Origin: Streptomyces venezuelae
GTDB lineage: Bacteria; Actinomycetota; Actinomycetes; Streptomycetales; Streptomycetaceae
Assembly: GCF_008642315.1 (NCBI RefSeq)
Contig: NZ_CP029192.1
Coordinates: 8,680,001 to 8,744,000 of the forward strand
DNA: 64,000 nucleotides
Direction of reading: 5' to 3'
Part shown: one piece after another, positions 53,954 through 61,868 of the stretch
How positions within the stretch are numbered: the first letter of the stretch is position 1
Layout of the letters: each line of letters starts with the position of its first letter
Position numbers and translations under genes: made by a program
Notes under the pieces: model-generated
Database searches by the model: none
What the model saw: the letters and a program-made list of their open reading frames with translations, nothing else
What the model was told of the DNA's origin: nothing

Positions 53954-54769
53954 ATGAGTTACACCGTCGGTCAGGTCGCCGGCTTCGCCGGCATTACCGT
54001 CCGCACCCTGCACCACTACGACCGTGCCGGGCTCCTCACGCCCGGCGAGCGCAGCCCCGGCGGCTACCGCCTCTACGGCGACGCCGATCTGGCCCGGATT
54101 CAGCAGATCCTCTTCTACCGCGAACTCGGCTTCGCTCTCGATGAGATCGCCGAAATCCTGGCCGACCCGCAGGCCAACGCCCTCGCCCAGCTCAAGGCGA
54201 GGCGCCGGTCGCTGCGCGAGCAGATCGGCAAACTGGAGCGGCTCGTGGAGGTGGCCGAACGGGCCATGGAAGTGCAGCAGACCGGGGTGCACCTCAGCCC
54301 CGAGGAACGGTTCGAGGTGTTCGGCGAGATCACCTTTGACCTGAGCTACGCCACCGAGGCCGGGTTGAAGTGGCGGGACAGCACGGGCCATCGGACGGCC
54401 ATGGCAAGCGCAGCCCGGCACTCCAAGGAGGACTGGGCCCAGCTCATGGCCGAGGCCGCGCGATGGCGTGAGGAACTGCTGGCAGCCTTCGCCGCCGGGG
54501 AGCCCGCATCCAGTGGGCGGGTCCAGGACTTGGCGGAAGCCCATCGCCAGCACATCGCCCGGTGGTTCACACCTTGCCCGCCCGCGATGCATCAGCGCAT
54601 CGCGGATGACTTCGCGGACGACCCGCGGGCCTTCGCCCTGCTCGTGCCGCCACCCCAGCAGCGCCCAGGACTAGCCGCGTATCTGCGTACCGCCGTCCAC
54701 GCCAACGCGAAGAACCGGTCCGAACGAGAGGCGAACAGAGACACCCCCAGTCCTGGAGGAAGCCGATGA
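53954..54769 (+). CDS. MerR-family regulator with TipAS drug-binding domain
   Basis: A 271-residue regulator. Residues 1-70 are the MerR HTH-wing (YTVGQVAGFAGITVRTLHHYDRAGLLTPGERSPGGYRLY), residues 75-115 the dimerisation coiled coil, and residues 120-250 a TipAS-type all-helical domain (WAQLMAEAARWREELLAAFAAG...; DLAEAHRQHIARWFTPCPPAMHQRIADDF) that binds thiopeptides in TipA. It overlaps the glycosyltransferase start by four bases, so drug binding would induce both. Confidence 0.9.
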   Translation: MSYTVGQVAGFAGITVRTLHHYDRAGLLTPGERSPGGYRLYGDADLARIQQILFYRELGFALDEIAEILADPQANALAQLKARRRSLREQIGKLERLVEVAERAMEVQQTGVHLSPEERFEVFGEITFDLSYATEAGLKWRDSTGHRTAMASAARHSKEDWAQLMAEAARWREELLAAFAAGEPASSGRVQDLAEAHRQHIARWFTPCPPAMHQRIADDFADDPRAFALLVPPPQQRPGLAAYLRTAVHANAKNRSEREANRDTPSPGGSR

Positions 54770-55977
54770 CCCGGATCCTGATCGCCGCAGCCGGCTCGTA
54801 CGGCGATGTCGCCCCGTACACCGGCCTCGGCAGCCGCCTCCGCGAGGCCGGATACGACGTCGCGCTCGCCACCCACCACACCTTCGCACCGCTCGTTGAG
54901 GCCGCAGGCCTGAGATTCCGCGAGCTGCCGGCCGACACGCAGGCCCAGCGGAGTGCCAACGGCCGCAAGGAGCTGATGCGAGCCGCGGCAGACTTCGTCC
55001 GCGAGCTCGGAGGCGGACTCGTCGACGCGGCCGTGCGGGGCGCCGACCTACTGGTGCTCTCCACGACCACCGCGCCGCTGGGCTGGCAGCTGGCCGAGGC
55101 GATGCGCATCCCCACACTGGGGGCCTATCTCCAACCGGCACACCCCACCCGGGCCTTCCCGCCCGTGGTCGGCGGCACGCGCTCGCTCGGAGGCCTCGGC
55201 AACCGTGCTCTGGGGAGCTTCTCGCTGCGCATGGTCGACCGCGTGTACGCCGACGCAGTGCGCGACCTGCGCGCCCGCCTCTTGCTGCCCGCGGCCGCGC
55301 CGGGCGCGGTCCGCGCCCGACAGGAGCGGGCGGACTGGCCGGTACTGCACGGGTTCAGTCCGGCCGTGGTGCCCCGGCCCGCGGACTGGCGCGCCGGCCT
55401 GGACGTCGTCGGCAACTGGTGGCCGCACCACGACCGGCAGACCGCACTGCCGCCGGAACTCGACGCCTTTCTGCGGGCTGGGCCGCCCCCGGTCTTCATC
55501 GGCTTCGGGAGCATGGCGGGCGGGGAAGGCGCACGGCTGAGCGAGATCGCGGTGTCGGCTCTGCGCGCGGCCGGGTTGCGTGGTGTGCTGCAGACGGGAC
55601 GGGCGGGGCTCTCGGCATCCGGCGACGACATCCTGACGGTCGGTGAGGTCCCGCACGCCCTGCTCTTCCCCGAGATGGCTGCCGTGGTGCACCACGCGGG
55701 CGCGGGCACTTCTGCGGCGGCGCTGCGCGCGGGCGTCCCGGCTGTCCCCGTCCCGGTCACGGCGGACCAGCCCTTCTGGGCAGCCCGTCTCGCCGCTCTC
55801 GGTACGGCAACAGTCCCCATCCCCTTCAAGGACCTGACCGCGCCCCGCCTTGCGGATGCGCTGGGCCGCGCGGTCCGTGACGAGACGTACGCGCGCTCCG
55901 CTGGACGCCTCGCCTGCACTATGGCCGCCGAGGACGGTGCTGGGCATGTGCTGAAGGCGATCGAGCGGCTGACCTAG
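54766..55977 (+). CDS. GT1-family (macrolide-type) glycosyltransferase
   Basis: A 403-residue GT-B glycosyltransferase of the UDP-glycosyltransferase/macrolide glycosyltransferase group. N-terminal RILIAAAGSYGDVAPYTGLGSRLREAGYDV, and the C-terminal donor-binding block PHALLFPEMAAVVHHAGAGTSAAALRAGVPAVPVPVTADQPFWA with the key His-Ala-Gly-Gly-like (here HAGAG) and the terminal DQPFW. Such enzymes attach sugars to drugs, either to build or to inactivate them. It is translated with the TipAS-MerR regulator (ATGA overlap). With no biosynthetic genes nearby, drug inactivation is the simplest reading. Confidence 0.9.
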   Translation: MTRILIAAAGSYGDVAPYTGLGSRLREAGYDVALATHHTFAPLVEAAGLRFRELPADTQAQRSANGRKELMRAAADFVRELGGGLVDAAVRGADLLVLSTTTAPLGWQLAEAMRIPTLGAYLQPAHPTRAFPPVVGGTRSLGGLGNRALGSFSLRMVDRVYADAVRDLRARLLLPAAAPGAVRARQERADWPVLHGFSPAVVPRPADWRAGLDVVGNWWPHHDRQTALPPELDAFLRAGPPPVFIGFGSMAGGEGARLSEIAVSALRAAGLRGVLQTGRAGLSASGDDILTVGEVPHALLFPEMAAVVHHAGAGTSAAALRAGVPAVPVPVTADQPFWAARLAALGTATVPIPFKDLTAPRLADALGRAVRDETYARSAGRLACTMAAEDGAGHVLKAIERLT

Positions 55978-56116
55978 GGTCTCTCGACGAGATCAAGGGG
56001 TGCCTCCCTGGCCGGGGTTGAGTCACGCTGTCCGGTCGAGAGGGCAACGGCGCGCTCCCCACACGTCGGCTCCGCGCCGGGGCTGCCTGTGCGCGGGCCC
56101 GCTGTGCTGGTTCGCA

Positions 56117-56753
56117 TATATGACCCATCTTCCGTGCGGTGCCGCGCTTGCGCCCGGCCCGCTTGAGGGCGGCAGTGATCTGGCCGCGGGTCAATCGGGC
56201 GGCTTTGGCGGGGGTAGCCGCGATCTTAAGGAGCTCGCGGGCCTCGGGCCGGCAGCCCATTAGGCCATTTGGCGAAGGCGTCCAGGGCTGCCGGGTAGTA
56301 CTCGCGCAAGAGTGACCGGAGCTGGTTGGCGAGCTGCTGCCGATTCCACAATGAGTCCTGCTGGGCGCGGGCAAGGTCGCTGTCGTCGGGCAGTGCCCGG
56401 TGGGCGTGCATGTCGGTGCGCAGGATGTTCGCCAGGACGAGGGCGTCGCCGGGGTCGGACTTCTTGCGGGAGACGCTGTGGCGGTCGCGATAGCGGGCGG
56501 CAGCCATCGGGTTGATCGCGAAGACCTGCCGTTTACCGGTTCGCAGCACTGCGACGAGCAGGCCGCGGGAGGTCTCGATGGCGACCAGGATCGGGTTCTC
56601 CCGGGTGTCGCCGTACTCGCCGAGCAGGTCCAGCAGGATCTTGTAGCCGGTCGAGTCATCCGTTATGTTCCGTTTGGCCAGTAACTGGCCACTGTCGTCG
56701 ACCAAGGCGACAGCGTGGGTCTTCTCCGCCCAGTCGATTCCGCAGTAGATCAC
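56117..56753 (-). pseudogene. truncated IS110-family transposase
   Basis: From GTG 56753: YCGIDWAEKTHAVALVDDSG (first catalytic Asp of the DEDD domain), NPILVAIETSRGLLVAVL, RYRDRHSVSRKKSDPGDALVLANILRTD, then a frameshift near FAKWPNGL and continuation in another frame (GCRPEARELLKIAATPAKAA..., QITAALKRAGRKRGT) until about 56117. The C-terminal transposase_20 domain is missing. Inactive, but the N-terminal domain is well kept, so decay is recent. Confidence 0.8.
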
Positions 56754-57336
56754 TGTGCTCTCTTTTCGTGTGGTGATGTTTGCGCTGGTCACGAGCGCAT
56801 GCGGGCCACGCAGCTCCCTAATTCAAGGCCTCAACCACCAGGGCCGGACCGACGCCTCACTAGCTGTTGACCGTGGCACCAGCGCATCGCACGGGCCTCG
56901 GTCTATGTGAGAGCTCAAAGCGCTCGGGCGTAACGAGAGGTCACCGTGCAGTGGGCTCGCCCCACCAACACCAACGAGGGATCAAGGAGGCGGGTATTGA
57001 CGCTCGACGGCCCCGGACGCCACCGCTCTATCTGGAGGTGTCAGACCAGGGTCCGATCGGGCATCCGCCCGGAACCGACGGCCGCCAACATCCCGCCTGA
57101 TGGCGACGGCCGCGAGGACGCCGGGCGCCACCGTTCTAGCCCGAGGCATCAAGGCCAGGCCCGCACCAGGCATCCGCCCGACGCCCACGCGCCCGCCACC
57201 ACAGCCAGCACGAGGCCCGCCCGCACGCTCTAACCAGAGGCTTCACGAACCCAGCTCGGAACAGACGTAACGGACCTCACGGCTCGAACACGCCGTTGAT
57301 CCCACCCGGCACCCCCGGAGTGCTTAGCAAGGAATT
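56754..57336. other. 583-bp stretch without a gene
   Basis: No frame with bias and start. CATCCGCCCG occurs twice (near 57062 and 57172) in similar GC-rich contexts, and the region contains several ACCGACGGC-like blocks. It separates the IS110 remnant from the resolvase gene. Confidence 0.35.
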
Positions 57337-57368
57337 AGGGTCCGATCCTCCGTACGGAAGGGACCCTT
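57337..57368. promoter_or_regulatory. nested inverted repeats before the resolvase gene
   Basis: AGGGTCC and GGACCCT face each other over 17 bases, and TCCGTACGGA is a perfect palindrome inside. They end just before GTG 57371 and may be an operator or crossover-related site of the resolvase. Confidence 0.5.
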
Positions 57369-57370
57369 CA

Positions 57371-58278
57371 GTGGCGAACCTGGTCTACAAGCGGGTCTCG
57401 ACCGACCAGCAGTCCACCGCCCGGCAGAACCTCGTCCTGGACGAGGCCGGGATCGAGGACCCGGTCGTCTTTGAGGAGGACGGCGGCACCTCCAGCCGCC
57501 TGCACCCGCTCCAGCGCCCGAAGTTCCGCGAACTGCTCACCTACGCACGGCCGGGTGACACCGTGCACATCTCCGAGATGTTCCGCCTGGTGCGCGCGGC
57601 ACCGGGCACATCCTCGACGTCCTCCACCGCGACCGCCTCGCCCTCCGCATCCACGACGGCGCGTTCTCCGCGATGGACCTCACCGCTCGCCACCCCCGCA
57701 CCGGCGAGCTGCTGTCCACCGTGAAGTTCATGGTGCAGACCCTCGCCGCCGCCGGCGAACTCCAGCGGGAGCTGACGTACGACGGGCTGCGGGCCGCCGA
57801 GGCCAAGGGCAGCAAGGGCGGACGCCCCCCGGCAGCGCCAACCGACAAGACCGACGACGTGCGTATCGCTTACCTGGAAGGCCGCTCGATCGCCACCCTC
57901 GCCCGCGAACACGACGTCAGCCGCGGCGCGATCCGTACCGCCGTCGCCGACCTCCTGCCCGAGTACACCACTGACAGCCAGGAAAACGTCCCTGCCTCGG
58001 AGCTGCCGGTCACCCTCGACATGCCGGGCAAGGTCGCCGACTTCCTGCGCGCCGCCGAGCTGGAGCCCGCCGAACGCGCCGCGCTCGACCAGGGCGTCAC
58101 CGTACGGCGCGGCCAGGGTTACACCCTGCGTGTCAGCACCACCCCGGCCGTCCACCGCCAGTTCCTTGCCCGCTGCCAGCCCCTCGACGGCGCTCAGGGC
58201 ACCCCGGCGGTCCCGGCACAGCGCAAGGCCCGCTGCGAGTACGAGAACCGTGTCACCACTCTCGGAACTCCGGCCTGA
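57371..58278 (+). pseudogene. serine-recombinase (resolvase) gene broken by a 2-bp insertion
   Basis: GTG 57371 opens NLVYKRVSTDQQSTARQN (catalytic Ser in YKRVS), EDGGTSSRLHPLQRPKFREL and DTVHISEMFRLVR. At 57594-57599 the sequence is GCGCGC where the expected frame needs GCGC, so an extra GC shifts the frame; the second frame continues GTGHILDVLHRDRLALRI, SAMDLTARHPRTGELL, GSKGGRPP and a HTH (SIATLAREHDVSRGAIRTAVADLL) to 58278, plus an unusual 100-residue C-terminal extension. Two-base slippage in a GC dinucleotide run is the simple cause. Confidence 0.75.
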
Positions 58279-58352
58279 CCAAGGTCACCGGCTTAGCGTT
58301 ATCCGCTGTACCGATGTTTCCCGAGGCCGGCTTCAGCCGGCGGCATCACCGT

Positions 58353-58500
58353 GTGCTCCCCGCATCCGCGGGGATGGTCCCCGGGCACGCGTGCGACCTG
58401 CGGGCCCGTGCGGGTGCTCCCCGCGCCCGCCGGATGGTCCCGGGCGCGGTGTCCCACGCGTCCAATGCGATCCGTGCCCCCGCGTCTGCGGGGATGGCCC
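58353..58500. CRISPR. decayed three-repeat CRISPR array, type I-E-like
   Basis: Repeats at 58353-58381 (29 nt), 58414-58441 (28 nt) and 58474-58500 (27 nt), all GTGC(T)CCCCGC...GGATGG(T)CCC, as in actinomycete type I-E repeats. The two spacers (58382-58413 and 58442-58473) are each exactly 32 nt, the type I-E spacer length. The second and third repeats have lost one and two bases, so the array is decayed. No cas gene is in the window, and the overlapping open frames are not biased. Confidence 0.7.
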
Positions 58501-58752
58501 TTTCACGACGCATTCTGGTGCAAGTCCTGCCCGGCGCTCGATCAAGGGGCCTCGTTCAAGTGCTCGGTCGACCCCTTATTCCTCGAATGGTGTGCCGCAA
58601 CCCGGGCGGCACTGGTCGGGCTGAGGTGCCGTGCGTGGGCGATGCCTGGCCCTCGCCACCGTGGATGTCTATGTCCCGCCGCGTGTGTTGCTGCTCTAGC
58701 GTGCGGTGCTGCACGGCGAGTTCAGAGCCTGCGCTCGTCAAGCCGCACCCGG
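58501..58752. other. 252-bp stretch without a gene
   Basis: Between the CRISPR remnant and the endonuclease fragment. Nothing recognisable. Confidence 0.35.
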
Positions 58753-58986
58753 TCATTGAAGACGCCCGTCGACCGTGAGGAAGGCCGTCCGCTCGTTGAA
58801 GGCCGACCGAGCACCCGAGCTGAAGCCGTTGACACTGATGAACCGACCGAGAGCGTCTTTCCCCTTCCGACGTACCTTGTCGTTGAACAGCATCAACGGC
58901 CCGGCCTCGACAGCACCCTTGAGCCACTTCGCTTCCGGGATGTAGTCGTCTGTGTCGGAGGAGATACACAACTGGGTGAACCAATG
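58753..58986 (-). pseudogene. fragment of a restriction-endonuclease-like (PD-(D/E)xK) gene
   Basis: Reading: WFTQLCISSDTDDYIPEAKW..., AGPLMLFNDKVRRKGKDALG, RFISVNGFSSGARSAFNERTAF, ending TVDGRLQ and stop at 58753. The Glu-Ala-Lys-Trp (ExK) and the following FxxKV...ISVNGFS pattern are those of restriction-endonuclease-like domains in phage or defence proteins. The N terminus is cut where the next gene begins, on the opposite strand. Confidence 0.5.
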
Positions 58987-59631
58987 ACGTTTATGCACGA
59001 CGAAATCGCGGAGCAGCAGGCGGACATCACTCGTCTGCTGTTCCATCATGTCCACGCGCCAGTAACCGGCACACACTTCATCCGGGGCGTCCTACCCCTA
59101 CCCGCGCCGCCTGCGGTGGTTCGCGTGGTCATGGGCGAAGCGAGTGCCTACGCTCCGGGTGATTTGATCGCCTATGAGATCCCTCTACGTTGGGGCAACG
59201 AATCGGCCACTGCGCAGGACATCACGGCACTTCTGCGAACCCTCGTCACCGAGACCGGCATCTACTCGAGTGACCGCATCAGCCAGGTAATGGGGATGCT
59301 CCTCGTCCGCGTGGATCCCACAGCCCTCGAGGAAACCGCCTCCACCATGGATGACCGCGCCCTTGGGATCCTGCGCTGTTTCGCCCAGCCCTACACGGAC
59401 GAGAAGCCAAGGCCCCTGCTGCGCGGATTCTGCTTCCTGGACGAGGACCGACTACGTCTCTACCTCACCACCGCTGAGGCTCCCGGTGCCATCGCCGTCG
59501 ACGTGCGCCCGGCAAATGCCACCACCGCCTTGCTTGCCTCCCTGCCGTCGCTGCTCGACGAGGAGCAGTACTGGACAGATGATGACTCCGATCCACACTG
59601 CACCCACGTCGTGAACCTCACCGACTGGTAA
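58984..59631 (+). CDS. hypothetical protein
   Basis: A 215-residue protein with even codon bias to the stop at 59631. ATG 58984; a second ATG at 58993 is about as good and leaves the endonuclease fragment intact. Sequence starts MHDEIAEQQADITRLLFHHVHAP, contains TALLRTLVTETGIYSSDRISQVMGMLLVRVD near the middle, and ends acidic. No domain recognised; no signal or membrane segment. Confidence 0.55.
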   Translation: MTFMHDEIAEQQADITRLLFHHVHAPVTGTHFIRGVLPLPAPPAVVRVVMGEASAYAPGDLIAYEIPLRWGNESATAQDITALLRTLVTETGIYSSDRISQVMGMLLVRVDPTALEETASTMDDRALGILRCFAQPYTDEKPRPLLRGFCFLDEDRLRLYLTTAEAPGAIAVDVRPANATTALLASLPSLLDEEQYWTDDDSDPHCTHVVNLTDW

Positions 59632-59949
59632 CCCCAAACCGCTCGTGCGAGCCTGGGGGGAGCGGCTTCAGCGGGTTACAACGCCGCCCCTCGCCAGCGT
59701 GCCGCACAGCCTTCTTCACGGGCTGCTCGACTTCAGGGCGTGGCTGTCTGTTGTCTTTACCGTGCGCGGTAACGGGCGCTCTGGCACTGTGCGCATGTGC
59801 AGGCCCGCGAGCATTTGGCTGCTGCTCAGGCACGGGCGCGGTCAGCAGGGTTAGTCCGCCAGCTGTTTCTTCAGCTCGGCGGCATCCGTCCCGGAGTTGG
59901 TGGCGGGGATCTTCCAGCGGTGTGGGGTTTCCTCTCGCTCGCTGTTCCG
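59632..59949. other. 318-bp stretch with a gene scrap
   Basis: The minus strand has a biased tail (TPHRWKIPATNSGTDAAELK...) ending in TAA at 59851, without an upstream gene. Otherwise nothing recognised. Confidence 0.35.
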
Positions 59950-60390
59950 GCAACTGCCCGTGCACCAGCTCACGGGGAAACTGGCGGTGAACTGGCAGCT
60001 GTTGACCTTTCTGGTCGGGTTCGAGTCGAAGGCCGCATCCGCACCAGTCTGATCGACGGACTGCGCGAGGTGACCAGGCCGGACGACAGCTGCGGCCCCT
60101 GGCATGACAGTCTCCAGCACCGCGAACTCGCGGTCGAGTGTCTGCCCCTGTGCAATGCCTGCTATGTCTTGGTCGCTGTGCTGGCGATGATGCGTGCGGG
60201 CGTGGCCAGCTGCGAGAGCCGCGAGATGACCAAAGATGGCATCACCGAGTACTTCGGCACCCCGGCAGTGAAGTCGGTCAAACGCAAGCTCGATCCCGAC
60301 CTGCCCACCGCCCACTGGTGGATCACCGCACCGGTAGCCCAGGCCATCGAAACGGCCATGCAGCACACGCCACACGCGAGTGGAAGTGGC
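59950..60390 (+). pseudogene. tyrosine-recombinase-like integrase remnant
   Basis: An internal segment without start or end: LREVTRPDDSCGPWHDSL..., NACYVLVAVLAMMRAGVASCESREMTKDG, TEYFGTPAVKSVKRKLDPDLP, then HWWITAPVAQAIETAM. The pattern of a helical core followed by ...KSVKRK...HWWITAPVAQAIE resembles large Streptomyces integrase-like proteins. The catalytic Arg...His-x-x-Arg...Tyr end is missing. Debris of an integrated element. Confidence 0.45.
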
Positions 60391-60437
60391 TCGGAATCAG
60401 CCTGGGGCCGGCGGGCTGACCTGGGGAGATGCCGTGA

Positions 60438-61205
60438 TCAATCCTCGTGGCGCCGACGCGCGAGATGGACGGTGATGTCGGCGGCCATCTCGACTCTGTC
60501 CGGTAGTATCTGCATGATCTGGCTGAATACCCGCTCTCGCTCTGCGGTCGGCAAGACGAGATAAGCCGAGATGGTGGAGAGATGACCAACGTAGTCGCCA
60601 GGGCTCATCGTCAGGCGCCGTTCGATCACGGACTGCTGAACGTCGGTGAACCACTCAGACTGTTGCAGCTCAGTACCCGGCCACTGCATCTCATGATCCG
60701 GAGGCGTCCCGTCAGGCGACGGAATCTCGTCACTCTCCAAGAATGGTGCTCGCGCTGCGCGGACAGCTGCCTCCACAGCCGGGTCAGCCAGTTGAAATGG
60801 CCCGCCGCATGAGGCGAATACGCCACCCGGTTCCAGCAGCGCGGCCACGCGCGACCACCGGCCCTTTGGGTTCGTCCAATGCAGCGCTGCTGCCGCATTG
60901 ACCAGTCCATACCGTTTGCCCGGTTGCAAGTCCTCGAACGCGGCTTGCACCGTTCTGACGCTCGTCGGCACGTGCTTGCGCAGTTCGGCGAGCATGGCCG
61001 CGTCAGGATCGGTCGCGGTGACCATGACCCCTCGTTGAGCGAACAGGCGGGTTGCCTTGCCTGTCCCAGCGCCGATCTCGAGGGCTGTCCGAACCGGGCG
61101 GCCCGCATAGGCCATCACCATGTCGAACAGCTCCACGGGGTACCCCGGCCGGGACCGTTCGTAAGCTTCCGCCACCACCCCGAAACTAAGCGCGCGACCA
61201 GACAT
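60438..61205 (-). CDS. class I SAM-dependent methyltransferase
   Basis: A 255-residue methyltransferase of the common YcgJ/UbiE-like type: FGVVAEAYERSRPGYP at residue 7, ALEIGAGTGKATRLFAQRG (SAM loop) near 41, VTATDPDAAMLAELRKHVP, and ALHWTNPKGRWSRVAALLEPGGVFA. The last 60 residues (VERR...STISAYLVLPTAERERVF) are the usual cap of small-molecule methyltransferases. ATG 61205 has AGGA upstream; an earlier ATG at 61214 adds three residues. It is intact amid remnants. Substrate unknown. Confidence 0.85.
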   Translation of the reverse strand: MSGRALSFGVVAEAYERSRPGYPVELFDMVMAYAGRPVRTALEIGAGTGKATRLFAQRGVMVTATDPDAAMLAELRKHVPTSVRTVQAAFEDLQPGKRYGLVNAAAALHWTNPKGRWSRVAALLEPGGVFASCGGPFQLADPAVEAAVRAARAPFLESDEIPSPDGTPPDHEMQWPGTELQQSEWFTDVQQSVIERRLTMSPGDYVGHLSTISAYLVLPTAERERVFSQIMQILPDRVEMAADITVHLARRRHED

Positions 61206-61270
61206 GCTCAGCATCCTGACACGAGCGGCCCATGCGGTGCTTGATCTTTTCTGGGGGCACAGACTGGAGC

Positions 61271-61294
61271 TGATGTCTCATGCGAGACACATCA
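61271..61294. promoter_or_regulatory. near-perfect palindrome
   Basis: TGTCTC-ATGC-GAGACA is a perfect dyad, extended by TGA and (C)ATCA. It lies 66 bp upstream of the methyltransferase start and just before the ligase scrap. Possible operator. Confidence 0.45.
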
Positions 61295-61298
61295 AAGT

Positions 61299-61457
61299 CT
61301 GGAGAAGGACGGATGCCGGTCGCTGCTCGGCTATTACGCGGATGGCCGCGTCATCCTGCGTTCGCGCCGCGGGGCCGTGATAACCCATGCCTTGCCCGAG
61401 GGCGTGGCGGCCGCCGCGGCGCTGCCCGGCGACATTGTGCTTGACGGCGTTATGTGA
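61299..61457 (+). pseudogene. fragment of an ATP-dependent DNA ligase gene
   Basis: Fifty-two codons: LEKDGCRSLLGYYADGRVILR, SRRGAVITHALPEGVAAAAALPG, then DIVLDGVM and stop. This is the ligase motif I (K-x-D-G) through the conserved SRRG and LDGE region of LigC/LigD-type enzymes, with GVM and a stop in place of GELV. Nothing else of the ligase remains. Confidence 0.6.
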
Positions 61458-61465
61458 CCTGTACG

Positions 61466-61491
61466 GGTGTCTCAGACCCAAGGTGTCTCAG
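61466..61491. repeat. direct repeat GGTGTCTCAG
   Basis: Two exact 10-bp copies at 61466 and 61482, 16 bp apart, upstream of the TGTAGGC array. Confidence 0.5.
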
Positions 61492-61589
61492 GCGGCGCAC
61501 CTCCGTAGAAGAGACGCGTTCGCCGCCGATGGTTCGGGGAGTCGAGGAAGGAGATAGGGTCGTGCGGCCGTTGTCTGGTCCCAACGATG

Positions 61590-61806
61590 TGTAGGCAGTC
61601 CCCGCTCTTCTGTAGGCGAGTGTGCCCGCGTTCGAGTTTTCTGTAGGCAAGTTCCGAGTCCGTCGGCCTTGTGTCGGTGGCTGCGGGCTCCTACGGTCGT
61701 GCCGTCAGTCGGCGGCATTCCGGAGGCCCGGAGTCCTGCCCCAGCTATGTGTAGGGAGTCTCACGCTTTTGTGGGTGAGTGGCCCGCGTTCCGGTGGTGT
61801 GTAGGC
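61590..61806. repeat. TGTAGGC box array
   Basis: Boxes TGTAGGC at 61590, 61611 and 61642 and, in a diverged second copy, TGTAGGG 61750, TGTGGGT 61770 and TGTAGGC 61800. Spacings are 21 and 31, then 20 and 30 bp, close to two and three helical turns. The two blocks align over about 65 bp (including GCCCGCGTTC) and lie 160 bp apart. The array ends 62 bp before the downstream gene's start, so iterated binding sites for one protein are likely. Confidence 0.65.
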
Positions 61807-61868
61807 GGGATCTGCATCTGATGGCACGACTTATGCTGAGGCCCCGCCTCATCAGCTCAAGGAGCTTC

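Noticed and set aside
58293..58321. Fourth CRISPR repeat upstream of the array
   Set aside because: It shares ATCCGC and GATG-TTCC with the repeats at the right distance, but spacing inside differs and the match is too poor.
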